DNA of 64,000 nucleotides from Burkholderia sp. OK233 (GTDB taxonomy: Bacteria; Pseudomonadota; Gammaproteobacteria; Burkholderiales; Burkholderiaceae), in the NCBI RefSeq assembly GCF_900230185.1, contig NZ_OCSR01000001.1, forward strand, positions 1,178,001 to 1,242,000, read 5' to 3'. The position numbers were made by a program, and so were the translations under genes. Under the pieces are notes generated by a model. It had not been told where the DNA came from. It ran no database searches and was given only the letters and a program-made list of their open reading frames with translations. This document shows, one piece after another, positions 56,184 to 64,000 of this stretch; position 1 is the first letter of the stretch; each line of letters starts with the position of its first letter.

Positions 56184-56986
56184 TCAGACCGAACTACGCG
56201 CCTCAAGAAACCGCTTCAGAATCGCGTTCGAATACGTCCCGGCAATCTCCGTGAGAAACGACACGAACGATTGCGGCGCGTGATCGTCGGCGGTGTCAGA
56301 GATAGTGCGCACCACCGCGCACGGCACGCCGTACTCGTAACAGACCTGCGCGATCGCCGCACCTTCCATCTCGACCGCGAGCGCATCCGGCAGCGCATCG
56401 CGCAAGGCCTTGACGCCCGTTGCACTCGCGACGAACTGGTCTCCGCTGATAATCAAGCCGCGATGTACGCGCGGTTCGCGCGTGCCGAAGCGCGCCGCCG
56501 ACGCAGCACCCTCTTCAGCAACAAAACGCTCACACGCGGCGGCCAATTGATCGGCAAGCGCCGCATCGGCCGCGAAGCGCGACACGCCGAGCAACGGCAC
56601 CTCGAAACGCGGAAACAACGGCGACGCGTCGAGATCGTGCTGCATCAGCACGTTGGCTACAACGATGTCACCGACCCGCACCTCAGTCCCCACGCCACCC
56701 GCAACGCCGGTAAACACGACCGCTTCGACATCGAACGCATGGATCAAGGCGCTGACCGTGGCTGCCGCCGCGACCTTGCCGACGCGCGCCAGTGTCACGA
56801 CGCAAGGCGCGCCGTGCACGGTGCCGAGGTGATAGTCACGCTGACCGTGAGTAATGGTGCGTACGCCGGATTCGGCGCGCATCGCTTCGATCAGATCGCC
56901 GAGTTCCTGCGGCAACGCCGCCAGAATGCCGAGCGGACGATGCGAGACCGGCGCGCCGCCGCGGTTTGGATCCATGTCTCCCGAGC

Positions 56987-56990
<4 letters not shown>
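56184..56990 (-). CDS. mtn: 5'-methylthioadenosine/S-adenosylhomocysteine nucleosidase
   Basis: The 268-residue nucleoside phosphorylase-fold enzyme has LGILAALPQELGDLIEAM, VVFTGVAGGVGTEVRVGDIVVANVLMQHDLDASPL, LIISGDQFVA, ALAVEMEGAAIAQVCYEYGVPCAVVRTISDTADD (catalytic Glu/Asp region) and a C-terminal helix. It cleaves adenine from MTA and SAH, feeding methionine salvage and, where LuxS is present, AI-2. ATG 56990 overlaps the uvrD stop (ATGA); ATG 56975 is possible but its ribosome site is too close. Confidence 0.93.
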
Positions 56991-59338
<2,348 letters not shown>

Positions 59339-59367
59339 TTTTTGGGAGGACGGCGAGGGCGTTCGAC

Positions 59368-59373
59368 ATTATA
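59368..59373 (-). promoter_or_regulatory. -10 element of uvrD
   Basis: A perfect TATAAT on the minus strand lies 30 bp before the uvrD ATG. No consensus -35 is at 16-18 bp; that position falls at the outer edge of repeat copy B. Confidence 0.45.
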
Positions 59374-59396
59374 GGCCCCTCCGGGGCTTGGGTTTT

Positions 59397-59653
59397 TTTG
59401 GCGGTTTTTGCCTTTGGCGGCGGCATTGTCAGTGTTCTTGGGGCTTTGGCCTTTCCTTGCATTGTTAGTGGTCTATTAGTGTTGCCCCTGTGCGGGGCGG
59501 CACCTACTTTTCTTTGCATGCCGCAAAGAAAAGTAGGCAAAAGAAAGCGGCTCAAACCGCTCATGCTAAGTGGGCACCGTGGTCTGCTGCGGGTAGTGGT
59601 GCATCTGGAATCTGTGCTCGTGCCCCTGCATGCGCCAGTGACAAGGGCGTCAT
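59397..59653 (+). repeat. Intergenic repeat copy B
   Basis: It consists of a T/G-rich module (TTTGCCTTTGGCGGCGGCAT..., 59397-59460), the hairpin module with the 15-bp stem CCTACTTTTCTTTGC (59503-59517) and its complement (59523-59537), and the start of the GCTAAGTGGGCACCG module (59562-59653). The last part diverges from copies A and C after about 90 bp. It faces copy C across about 150 bp of unremarkable sequence, and both arms together form a large imperfect inverted repeat. Confidence 0.8.
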
Positions 59654-59799
59654 ACTTCCGGCGGCGCTACGCGCGCCGAAGAGTACTTCTTAAAACCACC
59701 CGCTACGCTTTGACGCCCACGCCTCGCCACCGGATCGTGGCTCGTCCTTGTACCGCGCAGCCGCGACCGTGATTGCGGGGCACCGATGTATCTTTGAAG

Positions 59800-60214
59800 T
59801 GAGGGGTTCCCGGGTGGGTGCAGAGGCGCCTCGCCGAGGCGAAGCCGACGGCCCCCACGGACCTCAACCGAAGCCCGTGGTTTCCCATGCAGACCCGTCC
59901 GCGACGCACGCAGTGCGGAGTGGGAGCTGATGACACCTTTGTCACTAGCGCGGAATGTGCGAAATCACGGATTCCAGATGCACCACTACCCGTAGCAAAC
60001 CATGGGACCCACTTAGCATTAGCGGTTTGAGCTGCTTTCTTTTGCCTGGCTTTTCTTTGCAGCCGGCAAAGAAAGTAAGTGCCGCCCGCACAGGGGGAAC
60101 GCTAATAGACCACTAACAATTCAAGGAAAGGCACCAAAGCCAGAACAAGGAAAGGCCAAAGCCCCAAGAACACGGCCAATGCCGCCGCCAAAGGCAAAAA
60201 ACCCAACCAAGGCC
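59800..60214 (-). repeat. Intergenic repeat copy C (inverted relative to B)
   Basis: Read on the minus strand it has the same three modules as the other copies in order: TTTTTTGCCTTTGGCGGCGG (near 60200), the hairpin module (60126-60021; stem imperfect, with CTTTGCCGGCTGCAAAG preserved) and the structured module from CTAATGCTAAGTGGG (60020 to about 59826). The structured part matches copy A for about 190 bp. No gene is present. Confidence 0.8.
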
Positions 60215-60233
60215 CCCCACCCGCAGCGCCGCT

Positions 60234-60239
60234 TATAAT
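60234..60239 (+). promoter_or_regulatory. -10 element of valS
   Basis: A perfect TATAAT lies 37 bp before the valS ATG. No -35 consensus is seen at 16-18 bp (the region is GGCCCC-rich), and it adjoins the outer edge of repeat copy C, mirroring uvrD. Confidence 0.45.
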
Positions 60240-60275
60240 CGAGCATTCTTTGCATCCACCAGCAGACGGACAGAA

Positions 60276-63155
60276 ATGAGCGAGACCCCGAGCGACCCGA
60301 CCTCCACGCTTGCCAAAAGCTTCGAGCCCCACACCATCGAAGCCCACTGGGGCCCCGAATGGGAAAAACGCGCCTACGCGGCGGCCACCTTCGACGAGAA
60401 CAAGAAAGACTTCTCGATCCAGTTGCCGCCGCCGAACGTCACCGGCACCCTGCACATGGGCCACGCCTTCAACCAGACGATCATGGACGGCCTCACCCGC
60501 TATCACCGCATGCTCGGCGAAAACACCCTCTGGGTGCCGGGCACGGACCACGCGGGCATCGCCACGCAAATCGTCGTCGAACGGCAACTGGATGCGAAAG
60601 GCGTCTCCCGCCATGACCTCGGCCGCGAAAAGTTCACCGAACGCGTCTGGGAATGGAAGCAGGAATCCGGCTCGACCATCACGAATCAGGTGCGCCGTCT
60701 GGGCGCGTCGATCGACTGGTCGCGCGAATACTTCACGATGGACGACAAAATGTCGGCCGCCGTGCGCGACGTGTTCGTACGCCTGTATGAACAAGGCCTG
60801 ATCTACCGCGGCAAGCGCCTCGTGAACTGGGACCCGGTGCTGCTCACCGCCGTCTCCGACCTCGAAGTGGTCAGCGAAGAAGAAAACGGCCACCTCTGGC
60901 ACATCCAGTATCCGCTCACGGACGGCTCGGGCCATCTGACGGTCGCCACCACACGTCCGGAAACCATGCTCGGCGATACCGCCGTGATGGTCCATCCGGA
61001 AGACGAACGCTATGCGCACCTGATCGGTAAGACGGTCACGCTGCCACTCTCCGGCCGCGAAGTCCCGATCATCGCCGACGACTACGTCGACCGCGAATTC
61101 GGCACCGGCGTGGTCAAGGTCACGCCCGCGCACGATTTCAACGACTATCAGGTCGGCCTGCGCCACAAGCTGCCGATGATCGAAATCCTCACGCTCGACG
61201 CGAAGATCAACGACAACGCGCCGGAAACCTACCGCGGTCTGGACCGTTTCGAAGCCCGTAAGCAGGTGGTGATGGATCTCGACGCGCTCGGCGCGCTCGA
61301 ATCGGTCAAACCGCACAAGCTGATGGTGCCGCGCGGCGACCGCACGGGCGTCGTGATCGAGCCGATGCTGACGGACCAATGGTTCGTCGCCATGAGCAAG
61401 CCGGCGCCGGAAGGCACCTTCAATCCGGGCAAATCGATCGCCGAAACGGCGCTCGACGTGGTCCGCAGCGGCGAAATCAAATTCGTGCCGGAAAACTGGT
61501 CCACGACGTACTACCAGTGGCTCGAAAACATCCAGGACTGGTGTATCTCGCGCCAACTCTGGTGGGGCCATCAGATCCCGGCGTGGTACGGCGAAAACGG
61601 TGAAATCTTCGTCGCCAATACTGAAGAAGGCGCCCGCGAGAAGGCCGCCGAGGCCGGTTACACGGGCTCGCTCAAGCGTGACGAAGACGTGCTCGACACG
61701 TGGTTCTCGTCGGCGCTGGTGCCGTTCTCGTCGCTCGGCTGGCCCGCCGAGACGCCGGAGCTGAAGCATTTCATGCCTTCGTCGGTGCTGGTCACAGGCT
61801 TCGACATCATCTTCTTCTGGGTCGCGCGCATGGTCATGATGACCACGCACTTCACGGGCAAGGTGCCGTTCGACACGGTCTACGTGCACGGTCTCGTGCG
61901 CGACGCCGAAGGCCAGAAGATGTCGAAGAGCAAGGGCAATACGCTCGACCCGATCGATATCGTCGACGGCATCGAGCTCGACGCGCTGGTCGCCAAGCGC
62001 ACCACCGGCCTGATGAATCCGAAGCAGGCTGCGTCGATCGAAAAGAAAACCCGCAAGGAATTCCCGGAGGGCATTCCGGCGTTTGGCACGGACGCGCTGC
62101 GCTTCACGATGGCGTCGATGGCCACGCTCGGCCGCAACGTCAACTTCGACCTGGCGCGCTGCGAAGGCTATCGCAACTTCTGCAACAAGCTGTGGAATGC
62201 CACCCGCTTCGTGCTGATGAACTGCGAGGGCCACGATTGCGGTTTCGGCAAGCCGGAGCAATGCGGCGAATGCGGTCCGGACGGCCACCTGAATTTCTCG
62301 GCGGCCGACCGCTGGATCGTCTCGCGCCTGCAGCGCGTGGAAGCGGAAATCGCCAAGGGTTTCGCCGACTATCGTTTTGACAATGTGGCCAACGCCCTAT
62401 ACAAGTTCGTATGGGACGAATACTGTGACTGGTATCTCGAACTCGCCAAGGTTCAGATCCAGACGGGTCAGCCGAACCAGCAGCGCGCAACGCGCCGCAC
62501 GCTGCTGCGCGTGCTCGAGACGGTGTTGCGCCTCGCGCATCCGGTGATTCCGTTCATCACCGAAGCGTTGTGGCAAAAGGTTGCGCCGTTGGCTGGACGT
62601 TATCCCGAAGGCAAAGCCGAGGGCGAAGCGTCCATCATGGTGCAGCCCTACCCCGTTGCGGAGCCGTCGAAGATCGACGAAGACGCTGAGCAATGGGCGG
62701 CCGACCTGAAAGCAGTGATCGATGCGTGTCGGAATCTGCGCGGTGAGATGAATCTGTCGCCGGCGGTCAAGGTGCCGTTGCTCGCTACCGGCAACGCGGA
62801 GCGCCTCGCAACCTTCGCTCCGTACGCTCAGGCATTGGCCCGTTTGTCGGAGGTGCAGATCATTGCCGACGAGGCAACGCTGGATGCGCAGGCGGATGGC
62901 GCGCCAATTGCTATCGTAGGGAATGACAAGCTCGTGCTGAAGGTGGAAATCGACGTTGCCGTCGAGCGCGAGCGTCTGTCGAAGGAGATTGCGCGGCTGA
63001 GCACGGAGGTCATCAAGTGCAATGCCAAATTGCAGAATGAAAGCTTTGTTGCAAAGGCGCCACCGGCAGTCGTTGAGCAGGAGCAGAAAAGGCTGGCAGA
63101 ATTCGAAACCACTATCGGCAAGCTGAAAGCCCAATTGGCGCGTTTGCCGGCCTGA
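60276..63155 (+). CDS. valS: Valyl-tRNA synthetase
   Basis: This 959-residue class I synthetase has [13 protein letters not shown] (HIGH motif) near residue 55, the CP1 editing domain ([25 protein letters not shown]), [37 protein letters not shown], and [19 protein letters not shown] (KMSKS). The anticodon-binding helical domain follows, with a C-terminal coiled-coil arm ([58 protein letters not shown]). A cysteine-rich insert ([22 protein letters not shown]) before the anticodon domain may bind metal. It is full length. Confidence 0.97.
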   Translation: MSETPSDPTSTLAKSFEPHTIEAHWGPEWEKRAYAAATFDENKKDFSIQLPPPNVTGTLHMGHAFNQTIMDGLTRYHRMLGENTLWVPGTDHAGIATQIVVERQLDAKGVSRHDLGREKFTERVWEWKQESGSTITNQVRRLGASIDWSREYFTMDDKMSAAVRDVFVRLYEQGLIYRGKRLVNWDPVLLTAVSDLEVVSEEENGHLWHIQYPLTDGSGHLTVATTRPETMLGDTAVMVHPEDERYAHLIGKTVTLPLSGREVPIIADDYVDREFGTGVVKVTPAHDFNDYQVGLRHKLPMIEILTLDAKINDNAPETYRGLDRFEARKQVVMDLDALGALESVKPHKLMVPRGDRTGVVIEPMLTDQWFVAMSKPAPEGTFNPGKSIAETALDVVRSGEIKFVPENWSTTYYQWLENIQDWCISRQLWWGHQIPAWYGENGEIFVANTEEGAREKAAEAGYTGSLKRDEDVLDTWFSSALVPFSSLGWPAETPELKHFMPSSVLVTGFDIIFFWVARMVMMTTHFTGKVPFDTVYVHGLVRDAEGQKMSKSKGNTLDPIDIVDGIELDALVAKRTTGLMNPKQAASIEKKTRKEFPEGIPAFGTDALRFTMASMATLGRNVNFDLARCEGYRNFCNKLWNATRFVLMNCEGHDCGFGKPEQCGECGPDGHLNFSAADRWIVSRLQRVEAEIAKGFADYRFDNVANALYKFVWDEYCDWYLELAKVQIQTGQPNQQRATRRTLLRVLETVLRLAHPVIPFITEALWQKVAPLAGRYPEGKAEGEASIMVQPYPVAEPSKIDEDAEQWAADLKAVIDACRNLRGEMNLSPAVKVPLLATGNAERLATFAPYAQALARLSEVQIIADEATLDAQADGAPIAIVGNDKLVLKVEIDVAVERERLSKEIARLSTEVIKCNAKLQNESFVAKAPPAVVEQEQKRLAEFETTIGKLKAQLARLPA

Positions 63156-63160
63156 TCGAC

Positions 63161-63196
63161 GCGCCCTGTCCGCCCCGTTGCGGGCTGACAGGGCGC
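63161..63196 (+). other. Hairpin between valS and galU
   Basis: GCGCCCTGTC (63161-63170) pairs with GACAGGGCGC (63187-63196), and the inner CCCG/CGGG can extend the stem. No T-tract follows on the plus strand (AAAGCTAAACC), so it is a weak or factor-dependent terminator or an mRNA-end hairpin. Confidence 0.5.
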
Positions 63197-63227
63197 AAAG
63201 CTAAACCAGAGGATTCAGGGTAATCAC

Positions 63228-64000
63228 ATGCTAAAAGTTACAAAAGCGGTTTTTCCGGTAGCAGGTCTTGGCACCCGGTTCCTCCCTGCCACGAAGGCCA
63301 GCCCGAAGGAGATGCTGCCGATCGTCGACAAGCCGCTGATTCAATACGCGGTGGAAGAGGCAATGGCGGCCGGCATCACCGAAATGATCTTTGTGACGGG
63401 CCGCAGCAAGCGTGCGATCGAGGACCATTTCGATAAGTCATACGAAATCGAGGCCGAACTCCAGGCGCGTGGCAAGGACAAGCTGCTGGAATTGGTGCGC
63501 AGCATCAAGCCGAGCCATGTGGACTGCTTCTACGTGCGTCAACCGGAAGCACTTGGCCTCGGCCACGCGGTGATGTGCGCTGAAAAGCTGGTGGGCGACA
63601 ACCCGTTCGCCGTCATCCTTGCGGACGACTTGCTGTACGGCAAGCCGCCCGTCATGACGCAGATGATCGAGGTGTTTGACCACTATCACAGCTCGGTGAT
63701 CGGCGTCGAAGAGATTCCGCACTCGGAGACAAAGTCGTACGGTATCGTCGACGGCAAGGAGTGGGAAGACTCAATCATCAAGATGTCGGGCATCGTCGAA
63801 AAGCCGGAGCCGGACGTCGCGCCCTCGAATCTCGGCGTGGTGGGCCGCTATGTGCTGAAGCCGCGGATTTTCGAACATTTGCGCGCGCTGAAGCCGGGCG
63901 CAGGCGGCGAATTGCAGCTGACGGACGCGATTCAGTCGTTGCTCGCCGATGAGCAAGTGCTGGCGTACAAGTACCACGGCACGCGTTTCGACTGCGGCAG
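63228..64000 (+). CDS. galU: UTP-glucose-1-phosphate uridylyltransferase (partial, runs off window)
   Basis: Translation from ATG 63228 (AGGG eight bases before) gives [50 protein letters not shown], the nucleotidyltransferase signature. It continues with [50 protein letters not shown] and the late YHGTRFDCG at the window edge. About 257 codons are visible; the family has roughly 290. The enzyme makes UDP-glucose for envelope polysaccharides and LPS. It shares the strand with valS after a 72-bp gap. Confidence 0.96.
   Translation, partial: MLKVTKAVFPVAGLGTRFLPATKASPKEMLPIVDKPLIQYAVEEAMAAGITEMIFVTGRSKRAIEDHFDKSYEIEAELQARGKDKLLELVRSIKPSHVDCFYVRQPEALGLGHAVMCAEKLVGDNPFAVILADDLLYGKPPVMTQMIEVFDHYHSSVIGVEEIPHSETKSYGIVDGKEWEDSIIKMSGIVEKPEPDVAPSNLGVVGRYVLKPRIFEHLRALKPGAGGELQLTDAIQSLLADEQVLAYKYHGTRFDCG

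Overview
The window looks like a chromosomal segment of a Burkholderiaceae bacterium, most likely Paraburkholderia or a close relative. The evidence is the high GC content, the gene order thrS-infC-rpmI-rplT-pheS-pheT-ihfA-merR-tRNA-Pro, and protein sequences resembling that group throughout. Assignments rest on motifs and family resemblance read by eye; no database search was run.

Left part (1-9.9 kb). A leftward polar amino-acid ABC operon (binding protein, two permeases, ATPase cut by the window edge) carries a BacA/prephenate-dehydratase-like gene between permease and ATPase. A LysR gene then diverges from a rightward acyl-CoA degradation set (hydratase/3-hydroxyacyl-CoA dehydrogenase fusion plus two acyl-CoA dehydrogenases) resembling PimF/PimC/PimD. 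Repeated GTCAA/TTGAC half-sites overlap a good sigma-70 promoter between them.

Translation block (9.8-20.7 kb, all leftward). relA, tRNA-Val, thrS, infC (AUC start), rpmI, rplT, pheS, pheT, ihfA, a MerR-like regulator and tRNA-Pro. A terminator hairpin with a competing upstream pairing lies before pheS, and a structured leader lies before rpmI.

Metabolic region (20.7-43 kb). It holds a Rid protein, hydrolases, a 3-oxoacid CoA-transferase pair beside a PAS-LuxR regulator, a thioesterase, an SDR, ETF-ubiquinone oxidoreductase, aroC, an LplT-Aas-like fusion, a CBS protein, O-acetylhomoserine sulfhydrylase, an Mpo1-like protein, YihY, WrbA, a DUF2069 protein, a GlcD-type FAD oxidase, a phosphoesterase, a SRAP protein and a 52-residue membrane protein. 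A TPR/glycosyltransferase gene is out of frame exactly at four tandem copies of a 7-bp unit.

Efflux and repeat region (42.5-60.3 kb). An AaeR/AaeB/AaeX/AaeA-like efflux cluster includes its own outer-membrane factor. Downstream lies a structured intergenic repeat, present three times in the window. One copy is split by an IS110/IS1111-type element whose transposase has an in-frame amber stop, and the junctions fit insertion at a CT dinucleotide. The other two copies face each other between the divergent uvrD and valS genes. Between these lie a chemoreceptor, an Fsr-like MFS exporter, prpE, and mtn overlapping uvrD.

Right end (60.3-64 kb). valS and the first two thirds or more of galU.
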